DNA of 64,000 nucleotides from Streptomyces sp. NBC_01723 (GTDB taxonomy: Bacteria; Actinomycetota; Actinomycetes; Streptomycetales; Streptomycetaceae), in the NCBI RefSeq assembly GCF_036246005.1, contig NZ_CP109171.1, positions 6,498,001-6,562,000 on the forward strand, given 5' to 3'. Position 1 is the first letter of the stretch; each line of letters opens with the position of its first letter. The notes under the pieces are model-generated. The model was not told the origin of the DNA. It worked only from the letters and a program-made list of their open reading frames with translations, and ran no database searches. This document shows positions 43,858 to 55,164 of the stretch, one piece after another. A program made the translations under genes and the position numbers.

Positions 43858-46278
43858 TCAGCCGTCCTGACCGGTGCCCTCCACCCGTTCCAGCAGCGCG
43901 ACCGGTGTGACCGCGAACAGGTCCGCCACGCGCGCGTGCCCCTTGAACTCCCTCTCCGGCGCCAGCGCGTCGGCCCACCGGCCCGGCGGCAGCGGAAGCG
44001 TCGTGGCGCCCCAGCCGCCCGCCTCCGCCAGCCGCAGCGACAGCCGGGTGACGGCCGTGACGGTCTCCCCGGAGCGCACGAACGCCAGGCAGTGCGCCGC
44101 CGCCGGGCCCTCGGCGGGCAGCGGCTCGTACGTCGCCGTGTCGCCGAAGGCACCGGGCCGCCGGGCGCGCAGCGCGAGCGCCGCCCGCGTCACGGCCGCC
44201 TTCTCGCCGGACGCCCCCGGCTCCGTCGGCCCTCCGTGCCCCCGCGGGCCGGCCGGGAACTCCACCGGCCGCCGGTTGTCCGGATCGACCAGGGCCAGGT
44301 ACTCGTGCTCGGTGCCCTGGTACAGGTCCGGCACGCCCGGCATCGTGAGGTGGGTGAGAGCCGTGCCGAGGACGTTGGCCCGGATGTGCGGCGCCAGGGA
44401 GTCGCGCAGCGCGGCCACCCGCTCGCCCGGTGCGCCGCACGGCCCCGCCGCCACGAACGCCGCCACCGCCTCCTCGTACGACGGCTCCTGTTCCGTCCAG
44501 CTGGTGTGTGTCCCCGCCTCGCGGACGTGCTTCAGGAGCGCCTCCCGCACCCGCTCACCGTCCGCCGGGCCCAGCCCGAACACCGTCTGCCAGGCCGCCC
44601 ACGCCAGCTGCGCGTCGGGCCCGTCCCCGCCGGTACGGGTGACCTCCGCGAGGACGTCCGCCCACCGCTCGGGGCACTCGGTGAGCACGGCCAGCGCGGC
44701 GCGCACGTCGGCGCTGCGCTTGGTGTCGTGCGTCGAGACGACCGTGCCCGTCGTCGGCCAGTCGCGCTGTACGCGCGCGCAGTAGGCGTGGAACCGCTCC
44801 GGGGACAGCGCCGGACCGCCCGGGTTCCCGCCCACCTCCGTCGCCGACAGCAGCGGCACGTAGCGGTAGAAGGCGGTGTCCTCGACGGACTTGGCGCGCA
44901 GCGCCGACGCGGTCTGCGCGAACCGGTCCCGGAACTCCGCGTGCTCCGGCCCGTCGCCGTACCGCCCCAGCACGAGGTCCCGTACGACGTCCACCGCGCC
45001 GGCCTCCTCCGGCACCGCGAAGACGGCGCGCGCCTCGGCCGCCGCCTCCTCGGTCACCACGGACGCCGCGTCCCCGGCGCCGTACGGCCGGTACACCTCC
45101 AGGCGCACCAGCAGCTCGCACAGCGCCGTGCGCAGCGCCCAGGGCGACCGGTCGCGCAGCGCGGGCTCCGGCGAGGCGACGCACAGGCGGTGCGCCACCC
45201 GGGTCAGGCGGTCCGTCTCGGTGGCCAGTTCGTGCCCGAGCACCCGGTACGCAGCCCGCCGCACCGTCGCCGCCCAGTCCCCGCCCAGGTCCTCCCGGGG
45301 GGCGGCGAACGCACGGTAGTGCCCCAGCAGTTCCCCGTACCCGGCCGGGTCCGTGAAGACCCCGTCGACGTGCCGCAGGGCGTCGTATCCGGTCGTGCCC
45401 GCGACGGGCCACACGGCCGGCAGCCGCTCCCCGTCCGCGAGGATCTTCTCCACCACCGTCCACCGCCCGCCGCTCGCCTCGTGCAGCCGCCTGAGGTAGG
45501 CGCCGGGGTCCGCGAGGCCGTCGGGGTGGTCGACGCGCAGCCCGTCGATCACCCCTTCGTGCAGCAGCCGCAGGACGGTGCCGTGCGTGGCCTCGAACAC
45601 CTCGGGGTCCTCCACGCGTACGCCGATCAGCTCCGAGATGCTGAAGAAGCGCCGGTAGTTCAGCTCGGTGCGGGCGAGCCGCCACCACACCGGGCGGTAC
45701 CACTGGGCGTCCAGGAGCTGCGGCAGCGGCAGGTCCGCGGTGCCGTCCCGCAGCGGGAAGGCGTGCTCGTGGTAGCGCAGTACGTCGCCGTCCACGCACA
45801 GCTGGTCGAGGACCTCGCCGACGGGAGCGCCGAGCACCGGCAGCAGGAGCTGCCCGCCCTGCGCCTCCCAGTCGATGTCGAACCACCGCGCGTGGGGCGA
45901 CGCCGGACCCTGGCGCAGCACGTCCCACAGGGCGCCGTTGTGCCGGGGGGACATCGCCATGTGGTTGGGAACGATGTCCACCACCAGGCCGAGACCGTGC
46001 TCCCGCGCGGTGCGCGACAGGGCCCGCAGCCCCTCCTCGCCGCCCAGTTCCGCGCGCACACGCGCGTGGTCCACGACGTCGTAGCCGTGCCCCGACCCCG
46101 GCACCGCCTCCAGCACCGGCGACAGGTGCAGGTGGGACACGCCGAGCGAGGCCAGGTACGGCACGGCCGCCGAGGCGGCGGCGAAGGGGAAGTCGGGCTG
46201 GAGCTGGAGCCGGTAGGTGGCGCGGGGAGCGGAGGAGGGGGCCGTGGACGTCACCGGGTCGGGTCGCTCAGGTGTCAT
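43858..46278 (-). CDS. treY: malto-oligosyltrehalose synthase
   Basis: The protein has 806 residues. The GH13 barrel opens with ATYRLQLQPDFPF, DIVPNHMA (region I), GLRVDHPDGLADP (nucleophile Asp) and WTVVEKILADGERLP (Glu), followed by the large TreY-specific insertion and KSVEDTAFYRYVPLLSATEVGG. It rearranges the reducing-end alpha-1,4 bond of a glucan to alpha-1,1, feeding TreZ. glgX lies 93 bp upstream on the same strand and probably supplies debranched chains. Confidence 0.93.
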   Translation of the reverse strand: MTPERPDPVTSTAPSSAPRATYRLQLQPDFPFAAASAAVPYLASLGVSHLHLSPVLEAVPGSGHGYDVVDHARVRAELGGEEGLRALSRTAREHGLGLVVDIVPNHMAMSPRHNGALWDVLRQGPASPHARWFDIDWEAQGGQLLLPVLGAPVGEVLDQLCVDGDVLRYHEHAFPLRDGTADLPLPQLLDAQWYRPVWWRLARTELNYRRFFSISELIGVRVEDPEVFEATHGTVLRLLHEGVIDGLRVDHPDGLADPGAYLRRLHEASGGRWTVVEKILADGERLPAVWPVAGTTGYDALRHVDGVFTDPAGYGELLGHYRAFAAPREDLGGDWAATVRRAAYRVLGHELATETDRLTRVAHRLCVASPEPALRDRSPWALRTALCELLVRLEVYRPYGAGDAASVVTEEAAAEARAVFAVPEEAGAVDVVRDLVLGRYGDGPEHAEFRDRFAQTASALRAKSVEDTAFYRYVPLLSATEVGGNPGGPALSPERFHAYCARVQRDWPTTGTVVSTHDTKRSADVRAALAVLTECPERWADVLAEVTRTGGDGPDAQLAWAAWQTVFGLGPADGERVREALLKHVREAGTHTSWTEQEPSYEEAVAAFVAAGPCGAPGERVAALRDSLAPHIRANVLGTALTHLTMPGVPDLYQGTEHEYLALVDPDNRRPVEFPAGPRGHGGPTEPGASGEKAAVTRAALALRARRPGAFGDTATYEPLPAEGPAAAHCLAFVRSGETVTAVTRLSLRLAEAGGWGATTLPLPPGRWADALAPEREFKGHARVADLFAVTPVALLERVEGTGQDG

Positions 46279-46371
46279 GCAGAGCTACGTACCCGCCCCG
46301 CCGCCTTTCGTGTCACCGGCCCCCTGCACGGGTGAGGGGCGTCCACGCCGCGCGGGCGCCCCGCGCCCGCG

Positions 46372-48489
<2,118 letters not shown>

Positions 48490-48844
48490 GAACACGACTC
48501 TTTCAGGTGTGGGGCGCCGGTGCGGACGCCTTGGCTGCGAGTCTCCCCGAAAGTGAGGCGACCACCTAGCACGTACGTCTCCCTACCCACCCTTCGGCGT
48601 TCTGCTCCACACGCGCCGCGGGACGGGCGCGGGGAAGTCTTCCCCGTACCCGGCCACGTCACCGCTATGACTCCGCTCACTCGCCCGTGGGGTGCGACCC
48701 GGAACGGGCCGGTGGATCAAGGAGGTTGGGAAAACCGGCCCGTCCATCGGGCTGCACCGCGGACCGCTCCCGGAGTACCCTTCCTTGATCGTTGGGACGG
48801 GGTGTCCCCGGGAAGCGTCCGGGGGAGCGGAAGGCGGTACACGG
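48490..48844. promoter_or_regulatory. 355-bp divergent region between glgX and the HEPN gene, with a 15-bp palindrome
   Basis: No gene is supported here. GGGGAAGTCTTCCCC at 48631-48645 is a perfect palindrome around a single central base and is a candidate operator. It lies 142 bp upstream of glgX and 200 bp upstream of the HEPN gene. An AAGGAGG at about 48719 has no start codon at proper distance that leads to a convincing protein. Confidence 0.45.
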
Positions 48845-50092
48845 GTGGGCTCGGGAGGGCTGGAGCTGCCTCCTGGTGACGACGGTCACCAGGAGAACTC
48901 CACGGACGTCCCGCCCGGTGCGGTGTCCCTGGCGCGGCCGATGAACGCGGGCGCGATCGGTCCGGAACTGGACTGGGACGGCGGCGCCTGGCACGAGGTG
49001 CGCACCCGCGCCCAGCGGGCCGGCCGCGCCTACATCTGGCTGAACCTCGTCGAACAGCGGCTGCGCGCGGTCGTGGCGGCCGTCCTGAGGCCGATCTACG
49101 AGCCCGTCCACGGCGACGACTGGGTGGTCGCCGCGGCCGGGCCCGCCGGCCAGGAGTGGGTGCAGCGCGCCGTCGCGGTCCGCGAGGTCAGCCGCCGCAA
49201 GGGCTACCTGCTGGACCCGGCCGACGACAACGTCCTCAGCTTCCTCACCCTGCCCCAGCTGCGCGAGCTGATGGTGCAGCACTGGCCCTGCTTCGAGCCC
49301 TACGTGGACGAGCGCCGGGACGTCGAACTCGCCCTGGACGAGCTGGAGGTCACCCGCAACGTCGTCTCCCGCAACCGGGCGCTGTCCGAGGCGGTGCTGA
49401 GCCAGGCCGAGCGGGCCTCGGCACGACTCCTCGAGGTCCTCGGCGCGGGCGGCGACGTGCCGTCCGCGCGCCGGCTGCCGGTGGACGCGGTCGAGGACCT
49501 GGTCGGCGACCGCTACGCCGACGTCGTCGCCGTCCACTCCGACCGGGTGCGGCTGCTGCGCATGTTCCCGGCCGAGGACCTGTTCGGCGGGGCCCGCCGC
49601 GTGGACGCCCTCGGCATCGGCCTCAACCTGCTCGTCCAGAACTTCTCCGGCCGCCGTCTGCTGCGGCTGGCCGAGTCCGGCGGCCGGGTGCGGCTGCTCT
49701 TCCTGAACCCGGCCTCCAGCGCCATAAAGCGCCGCGAGCGCGAACTGGGCATCAAGCGGGGCGAGCTGAGCCGGTCCGTGGAGATGAACATCCTGCACAT
49801 GCGCCGGGTGCGCGCCCGGCTGCGGGACCCGGGGGCGTTCGAGATCCAGGTCTTCGACGAGACGCCTCGCTTCACCGCGTACCTCGTCGACGGGGACGGC
49901 GCCGACGGCATCGCGGTCGTGCAGTCCTATCTGCGCCGGACGCGGGGGATGGAGGCACCGGTCCTCGTCCTGCGCAACGGGCGGGGCGGCGGCAGGGTGG
50001 TGAAGGCGGACGAAATCGACGAAGGCGGACTCTTCCCCACCTATCGTGAGGAGTTCGAGCTGATGTGGGCGGATTCGCGGCCGGTGTCGTGA
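48845..50092 (+). CDS. SAV2148-family HEPN-domain protein
   Basis: The protein has 415 residues from a GTG at 48845 with GGAAGG upstream; a further 51 residues of open frame are unlikely to be coding. The family is a conserved Streptomyces protein annotated as HEPN-domain. An R-x5-H motif (R140-ELMVQ-H146) fits the HEPN RNase signature RX4-6H. The C-terminal half (residues about 200-415) has a phospholipase-D/DUF5919-like look: LLFLNPASSAIKRRERELGI, FEIQVFDETPRFTAYLVDGDG. It is soluble with no antitoxin gene beside it, so a toxin role is unproven. Confidence 0.78.
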   Translation: MGSGGLELPPGDDGHQENSTDVPPGAVSLARPMNAGAIGPELDWDGGAWHEVRTRAQRAGRAYIWLNLVEQRLRAVVAAVLRPIYEPVHGDDWVVAAAGPAGQEWVQRAVAVREVSRRKGYLLDPADDNVLSFLTLPQLRELMVQHWPCFEPYVDERRDVELALDELEVTRNVVSRNRALSEAVLSQAERASARLLEVLGAGGDVPSARRLPVDAVEDLVGDRYADVVAVHSDRVRLLRMFPAEDLFGGARRVDALGIGLNLLVQNFSGRRLLRLAESGGRVRLLFLNPASSAIKRRERELGIKRGELSRSVEMNILHMRRVRARLRDPGAFEIQVFDETPRFTAYLVDGDGADGIAVVQSYLRRTRGMEAPVLVLRNGRGGGRVVKADEIDEGGLFPTYREEFELMWADSRPVS

Positions 50093-50240
50093 AGGTCCTG
50101 TCTGGTGTCGCCCGGAGGTCCGTCCGGGGTCCGGCCCGGGTCCGGAGCGGGGTAAGCGGAATGCGATCCTCGGATTGTCAGTGGCCCGTGGGAAGGTGGA
50201 GACCACTGGGGGAACGCACCACCAAGAAGGGGGACCGCCC

Positions 50241-50963
50241 ATGGGCTGGCACCGGGAGCTGCTGATCGGCTTCGACCTGGAGACGACGGGCACCGATCCG
50301 CGCGAGGCGCGCATCGTCACGGGGGCCGTGATCGAGGTCAGGGGCGGGGAGCCGCAGGGCCGCCGGGAGTGGCTGGCCGACCCGGGCGTGGAGATCCCGG
50401 CCGAGGCGGTCGCGGTGCACGGCATCAGCAATGAGCGGGCGGCCGCCGAGGGCAGGCCCGCCGACCAGGTCGCGGACGCCATCGCCGCCGTGCTCACGGA
50501 CCACTGGCGCACCGGCGTCCCGGTCGTCGCCTACAACGCGGCCTTCGACCTCACCCTGCTCGCCGCCGAGCTGCGGCGCCACGGACTGCCGTCCCTGCGC
50601 GACCGCCTGGGCGGCACGGACCCCGCCCCGGTCGTCGACCCGTACACCATCGACCGCTCCGTCGACCGCTACCGCAGGGGCAAGCGCAATCTGGAAGCGG
50701 TCTGCCGGGAGTACGGCGTCCCGCTCGACGCGGCCCACGACGCCACCGCCGACGCGCTCGCCGCGGCCCGGCTGGCCTGCGCGATAGCCGACCGCCACCC
50801 GAAGGTCGCGTCCCTCGGCCCGGCGGACCTGCACCACCGCCAGGTCGAGTGGTACGCCGAGTGGGCGGCGGACTTCCAGAGCTTCCTGCGCCGCAAGGGC
50901 GACGCCACGGCCGTCGTCGACGCGACGTGGCCTCTGCGCGAGCCGGCCGACGAGCGCGTCTGA
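50241..50963 (+). CDS. DnaQ-like 3'-5' exonuclease (DNA polymerase III epsilon type)
   Basis: The protein has 240 residues. DEDDh motifs are FDLETTGTD (Exo I, Asp9-Glu11 of the motif), YNAAFDLTLL (Exo II) and HDATADA (Exo III). It degrades DNA or RNA from the 3' end and may proofread or act in repair. It lacks the C-terminal region that binds the polymerase alpha subunit in E. coli. The ATG follows AAGGGGG. Its stop codon lies in a 21-bp tandem duplication. Confidence 0.88.
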   Translation: MGWHRELLIGFDLETTGTDPREARIVTGAVIEVRGGEPQGRREWLADPGVEIPAEAVAVHGISNERAAAEGRPADQVADAIAAVLTDHWRTGVPVVAYNAAFDLTLLAAELRRHGLPSLRDRLGGTDPAPVVDPYTIDRSVDRYRRGKRNLEAVCREYGVPLDAAHDATADALAAARLACAIADRHPKVASLGPADLHHRQVEWYAEWAADFQSFLRRKGDATAVVDATWPLREPADERV

Positions 50964-50990
50964 CCGGGCGACGAGCGCGGCTGACCGGGC
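50949..50990 (+). repeat. 21-bp tandem duplication over the stop codon of the exonuclease gene
   Basis: Units at 50949-50969 and 50970-50990 differ at one position. The first unit carries the last codons and the TGA stop; the second repeats the same codons in the same frame after the stop. It is a recent-looking duplication. Confidence 0.75.
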
Positions 50991-50995
50991 GGCGT

Positions 50996-51031
50996 CCCGG
51001 ACCGCCGGAGCGCCGCCCGGGACGGTCCGGG
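50996..51031. terminator. hairpin between convergent exonuclease and phosphotransferase genes
   Basis: CCCGGACCG (50996-51004) pairs perfectly with CGGTCCGGG (51023-51031). The 18-nt loop can also fold, because GGGCGGCG to the left matches CGCCGCCC inside. Placement directly between two convergent stop codons supports a bidirectional terminator. Confidence 0.5.
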
Positions 51032-51895
51032 TCAGAAGGGATACCAGCGCACCGTCGGGTCCCCGTCCCGCAGCGACGCCACCCTGCGCTCGAACTCGGC
51101 CAGCGCCTTCGGATTGCTCGGCGCGTGCTGGGCCACCCACGCGCAGCTGGCCGTCTCCCGGGCGCCGCGCAGCACCGCACAGCCGTCCCACTCGCGTACG
51201 TCCCAGCCGTAGGTGGCCGTGAAGGCGTCGTACGCCTCGGCGGGCAGCCCGTAGCGGTCCCGGCTGAGCGCCAGCACCACGAGATCGTGCTCGCGCAGGT
51301 CGGCGGAGAAGGTCTCCAGGTCCACCAGGACCGGCCCGTCGGGACCGACGTGCACATTGCGGGGCAGCGCGTCGCCATGGATCGGGCCCGGCGTCAGGTG
51401 CGGGGTGAGCGCGGCGGCGGCCGAGGCGAATCCGTCCCGGCGCTCGCGCAGATACGCGGCGTCCGCGGGGTCGATCACGTCGCCCGCGAGCCGCAGCCAG
51501 CGCTCCACACCGCCCAGCAGCTCGCGGGGCGGCAGCTCGAAGGAGGAGGGGAGGGCCAGTTCGTGGACCAGCCGCAGCAGCACGGCCACGTCCCGCGGCT
51601 CGGCGGGCCGCACCGGCTCGGGCAGCCGCCGCCACACCGTCACCGGATGCCCGTCGACGAACAGCGCCGTCGGGCGGGCCGCCCGCACCGCCGGCACGCC
51701 TGCCTCCTCCAGCCAGAGTGCGACGGCCAGTTCCCGGCGCGCCCGGTCGAGGAGTTCCGCGTCCCGGCCCACCTTGACCGCGAGGTCACCGGCGGCGAAC
51801 ACCGCGTTCTCGCCGAGGGCCAGCAGCCGCGCCTGAGCCGGTCGGGGCAGTGCGCCCGCCCCGGCCAGCACCTCCCGGGCCCGTGCCTCGTCCAT
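51032..51895 (-). CDS. aminoglycoside phosphotransferase-family protein
   Basis: The protein has 287 residues. The catalytic loop is PIHGDALPRNVHV (His-Gly-Asp, Asn) and the metal Asp is in VLVDLETFSADLREHDLV. The N-lobe Lys is in DLAVKVGRDAELL. All key residues are therefore present, unlike the related protein at 38798. The family phosphorylates small alcohols, sugars or aminoglycosides; the substrate is unknown. It is divergent from the sugar ABC operon. Confidence 0.85.
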   Translation of the reverse strand: MDEARAREVLAGAGALPRPAQARLLALGENAVFAAGDLAVKVGRDAELLDRARRELAVALWLEEAGVPAVRAARPTALFVDGHPVTVWRRLPEPVRPAEPRDVAVLLRLVHELALPSSFELPPRELLGGVERWLRLAGDVIDPADAAYLRERRDGFASAAAALTPHLTPGPIHGDALPRNVHVGPDGPVLVDLETFSADLREHDLVVLALSRDRYGLPAEAYDAFTATYGWDVREWDGCAVLRGARETASCAWVAQHAPSNPKALAEFERRVASLRDGDPTVRWYPF

Positions 51896-51954
51896 CGTCG
51901 TACGCCTCCGTGTCCGTCATGTCCGCCGGGTTCCCGCCGTCCGTCGGCCAGTGT

Positions 51955-51982
51955 CGCATTCGCACAGGTGGGAGCGGATGCG
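51955..51982. promoter_or_regulatory. inverted repeat upstream of the sugar ABC operon
   Basis: CGCATTCGC (51955-51963) faces GCGGATGCG (51974-51982), 8 of 9 pairs, with a 10-nt spacer. It sits 8 bp upstream of the -35 element at 51990 and 60 bp from the phosphotransferase start, so it could be an operator for either promoter. Confidence 0.4.
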
Positions 51983-51989
51983 CGGGCTC

Positions 51990-52018
51990 TTGACGGGTCG
52001 CGGTCACTTCACGACCAT
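51990..52018 (+). promoter_or_regulatory. putative promoter of the sugar ABC operon
   Basis: TTGACG at 51990-51995 and GACCAT at 52013-52018 are separated by 17 bp. This predicts a transcript start near 52025 and an untranslated leader of about 32 nt before the GTG at 52057, which has an AAAGGGG ribosome site. Confidence 0.5.
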
Positions 52019-52056
52019 GACGAGGCCCGTCCGAGCAGCGCAAAGGGGCTGATTAC

Positions 52057-53004
52057 GTGGCATTGGTGACCGAGTCGAGGAAACCGGCGCGCCGTGCGCC
52101 CGGCACGGAGCGGGGACGGCACGGGCCGGACCACGGCGCCTGGTTCCTCGTGCTGCCCGCGCTGATCCCCATTCTGGTGCTCAGCGTCGGACCGCTGCTC
52201 TACGGCATCCTGCTGGCGTTCACCGACGCCCAGTCCGGCCGCACCGAGCCCACCCGGTGGATCGGCACGCTGAACTTCCAGGACCTGCTGCACGACACGC
52301 TGTTCTGGGAGTCCTTCCGGATCGGGCTCGTCTGGGCGGTCGGGGTGACGGTGCCGCAGTTCCTGCTCGCACTCGGTCTCGCCCTGCTGCTCAACCAGAA
52401 CCTCCGCCTGCGCTGGCTGGCCCGCGCCCTCGCGATCATCCCCTGGGCGATGCCCGAGGTCGTCGTGGGCGTCATGTGGCGGCTCGTCTACAACACGGAC
52501 GCGGGCATCCTCAACGAGACGCTGCGCGACCTCGGCCTCGGCAACGGACACGACTGGCTCAGCGGCCTCGGCACCGCCCTGCCCGCCGTCATCGTCGTCG
52601 GCGTCTGGGCCGGCATGCCGCAGACGACGGTGGCGCTCCTCGCCGGACTCCAGAACACCCCCCGCGAGCTGCACGAGGCCGCCGCCGTCGACGGCGCCGG
52701 AGCCTGGCGCCGCTTCCGCACCGTCACCTGGCCCGCCCTCAGACCCATCGCGCTCGCCATCACCGCGCTCAACCTCATCTGGAACTTCAACTCCTTCGCC
52801 CTGGTCTACGTGCTGACCAACGGCGGCCCCGGTGGCCGCACCCGGCTGCCCATGCTCTTCGCCTACGAGGAAGCCTTCCGCTACGGGCAGTTCGGCTATG
52901 CGGCAGCGATGGGCTGCGTCATGGTGGCGGCGATCTCGGTCCTGCTGGCCGTCTTCCTCGCCGGCCGGCTGAAGGGCGGACTCAAGGGAGGTGACGAGGC
53001 GTGA
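52057..53004 (+). CDS. carbohydrate ABC importer permease (MalF type)
   Basis: The protein has 315 residues and about six membrane segments. The EAA loop is EAAAVDGAGAWRRFRTVTWPALRPI (about residues 207-230). It resembles MalF/UgpA-type permeases. It forms an operon with the next two genes through 4-bp and 1-bp overlaps. No ATPase gene is nearby; streptomycetes often power such importers with the shared ATPase MsiK. Confidence 0.92.
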   Translation: MALVTESRKPARRAPGTERGRHGPDHGAWFLVLPALIPILVLSVGPLLYGILLAFTDAQSGRTEPTRWIGTLNFQDLLHDTLFWESFRIGLVWAVGVTVPQFLLALGLALLLNQNLRLRWLARALAIIPWAMPEVVVGVMWRLVYNTDAGILNETLRDLGLGNGHDWLSGLGTALPAVIVVGVWAGMPQTTVALLAGLQNTPRELHEAAAVDGAGAWRRFRTVTWPALRPIALAITALNLIWNFNSFALVYVLTNGGPGGRTRLPMLFAYEEAFRYGQFGYAAAMGCVMVAAISVLLAVFLAGRLKGGLKGGDEA

Positions 53005-53834
53005 GGACCTCGACCACGGCCCGCGTCGGCCAGTACGCCGCGCTGCTCGCGTATCTCGTCTTCCTGGCCTTCCCGTTCCTCTGGCTGATCTCCACCGCGT
53101 TCAAACCGCCACGCGAGCTGGGCAGTCTGCACCCCACCTGGATCCCGGAGAACCCCACCCTCGACAACTTCCGGCAGGCCTTCGACGAACAGCCCCTGCT
53201 GCACGCCGCGCTCAACTCCCTGCTCGCCGCGCTCGGCGCCGCGGTGATCGCCGTGGTGATCGCCACCCCGATGGCCTACGTCATGGCCCGCCGCCGCGGC
53301 CGGCTCGCCAGGGCGGCCACCGGGTGGGTCGTGGTCAGCCAGGCCTTCCCCTTCGTCCTGCTGATCATCCCGCTCTTCCTGGTCCTGAAGAACCTCGGAC
53401 TGATCAACTCCGTGCCCGGGCTGGTGATGGTGTACGTCGTGTGGTCGCTGCCGTTCGCGCTGTGGATGCTCGCCGGGTACGTCCGCGCCGTACCGGCCGA
53501 GCTGGAGGAGGCGGCGGCGGTCGACGGCGCCGGGCGGCTGCGGACGCTGGTCTCGGTGACCGCGCCGTTGCTCGCGCCGGGGATCGTGGCGACGGCCCTG
53601 TTCGCGTTCATCACCGCGTGGAACGAGTTCTTCTTCGCGCTGGTGTTGCTGAAGACACCGGAGAAACAGACCCTGCCGGTGATCCTCACCCACTTCATCG
53701 GCGCCGAAGGCGTCGCCGACCTCGGCCCGCTGGCCGCGGCGGCCTTCCTCGCGACGCTGCCCTCACTGGTGATCTTCGCGCTGATCCAGCGGCGGATCAC
53801 GGGCGGCATGCTCGCCGGGGCGGTGAAGAGCTGA
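53001..53834 (+). CDS. carbohydrate ABC importer permease (MalG type)
   Basis: The protein has 277 residues and about six membrane segments. The EAA loop is EEAAAVDGAGRLRTLVSVTAPLLAPG, and the N-terminal FPFLWLISTAFKPP is typical of MalG-type permeases. The GTG start overlaps the previous stop by 4 bp. It pairs with the preceding permease. Confidence 0.92.
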   Translation: MRTSTTARVGQYAALLAYLVFLAFPFLWLISTAFKPPRELGSLHPTWIPENPTLDNFRQAFDEQPLLHAALNSLLAALGAAVIAVVIATPMAYVMARRRGRLARAATGWVVVSQAFPFVLLIIPLFLVLKNLGLINSVPGLVMVYVVWSLPFALWMLAGYVRAVPAELEEAAAVDGAGRLRTLVSVTAPLLAPGIVATALFAFITAWNEFFFALVLLKTPEKQTLPVILTHFIGAEGVADLGPLAAAAFLATLPSLVIFALIQRRITGGMLAGAVKS

Positions 53835-55117
53835 TGCGCACCCGCACCGCGACCCTGCTCGTCGCCCTCGCCCTGCTGCTCGCCGGCTGCACCTCGGGCG
53901 GCGGCGACGCGGACGACGGCCGGATCACCCTGCGCTTCCAGTCGCTGGCCTGGCAGGAGGAGTCGGTCGAGGCCAACAAGGAACTGGTCCGGGAGTGGAA
54001 CGCCGCCCACCCGGACGTACGCGTCGAGTACGTCCAGGGCAGCTGGGACAGCGTCCACGACCAGCTCCTCACGTCCTTCGAGGGCGGTGAGGCGCCCGAC
54101 ATCATCCACGACGCCTCCGACGACCTCGCCGACTTCGCGTACGGCGGTTACCTCGCCGACCTGACCGAGCTGCTGCCCGACCGGCTGAAGTCGGACATTC
54201 CCGAGCGCAGTTGGGAGACGGTCACCTTCGACGACGGGGTCTACGGTGTGCCGTTCCTCCAGGAACCCCGGGTGCTGATCGCCAACGCCGACCTGCTGCG
54301 GAAGGCGGACGTCCGGATCCCCACGCCCGAACACCCCTGGACCTGGGCGGAGTTCCGGCAGGTGACGGAGCGGCTCAGCGGCGACGGCAGGTACGGGGTG
54401 GCGTGGCCGCTCAAGGAGCCCGTCTCCGCGACGCTCAACCTCTCCCTGTCCAACGGCGGCCGGATGTTCCACCGGGACGCGGACGGAAAGGTCACCGTCC
54501 GCTTCGAGGAGGGCGACCAGGTGGTGCCCCGCACCATCCACGACCAGGTCGAGACGGACCGCAGCGCCTCGTCCGACACGCTGGGCAGCGGCGGCTCCGA
54601 CACCCTGCCCGGCTTCTTCGCGGGCAAGTACGCGATGGTGCCCCTCGGCTTCTCCTACCGCCAGCAGATCGAGCAGCAGGCCCCGGAGGGCTTCGACTGG
54701 CAGGTGCTGCCCGCCCCCGCGGGCACCGACGGGCTCGCCCAGGGCGTCAGCCCGCAGACCCTGTCGATCGCCGAGGACACCCCGCACAAGAAGGAGGCCG
54801 CCGCCTTCCTCGACTTCCTCCTCCAGCCGGACAACATGGTGCGCCTGGCCCTCGGCGACTGGATGCTGCCCACCGCCACGCGCGCGCTGAAGGCCCCCGC
54901 CCTGCACACGGCCGAGCGGGGCTGGGCCACCGGCACCGCGCTCGCCGGCCACCTGCGCTCGGCACCCGCGCAGTCCGTCCGGGGGTACCCCGAGTGGAAG
55001 GACAAGGTGGCCACCCCCGCGCTCCAGGAGTACTACAGCGGGGCGATCGGCCTGGACGAGCTGCGCGAGCGACTGGAGGAGGACGGCAACCTCGTACTCG
55101 CCCGCTACCAGCGCTGA
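53834..55117 (+). CDS. carbohydrate ABC importer solute-binding lipoprotein
   Basis: The protein has 427 residues. Lipobox LLLAGC (Cys about residue 20), then the type 2 sugar-binding fold: RFQSLAWQEESVEANKELVREWNAAHPDVRVEYVQG, IIHDASDDLADFA, YGVPFLQEPRVLIAN. The sugar is not evident. Unusually for Streptomyces the binding-protein gene is last rather than first in the operon. The start overlaps the previous stop by one base. Confidence 0.92.
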   Translation: MRTRTATLLVALALLLAGCTSGGGDADDGRITLRFQSLAWQEESVEANKELVREWNAAHPDVRVEYVQGSWDSVHDQLLTSFEGGEAPDIIHDASDDLADFAYGGYLADLTELLPDRLKSDIPERSWETVTFDDGVYGVPFLQEPRVLIANADLLRKADVRIPTPEHPWTWAEFRQVTERLSGDGRYGVAWPLKEPVSATLNLSLSNGGRMFHRDADGKVTVRFEEGDQVVPRTIHDQVETDRSASSDTLGSGGSDTLPGFFAGKYAMVPLGFSYRQQIEQQAPEGFDWQVLPAPAGTDGLAQGVSPQTLSIAEDTPHKKEAAAFLDFLLQPDNMVRLALGDWMLPTATRALKAPALHTAERGWATGTALAGHLRSAPAQSVRGYPEWKDKVATPALQEYYSGAIGLDELRERLEEDGNLVLARYQR

Positions 55118-55164
55118 CGCCGGGCGGTGGGCGGCCCGCGCCCGGGGCCCGCGCCGAAAACCCG

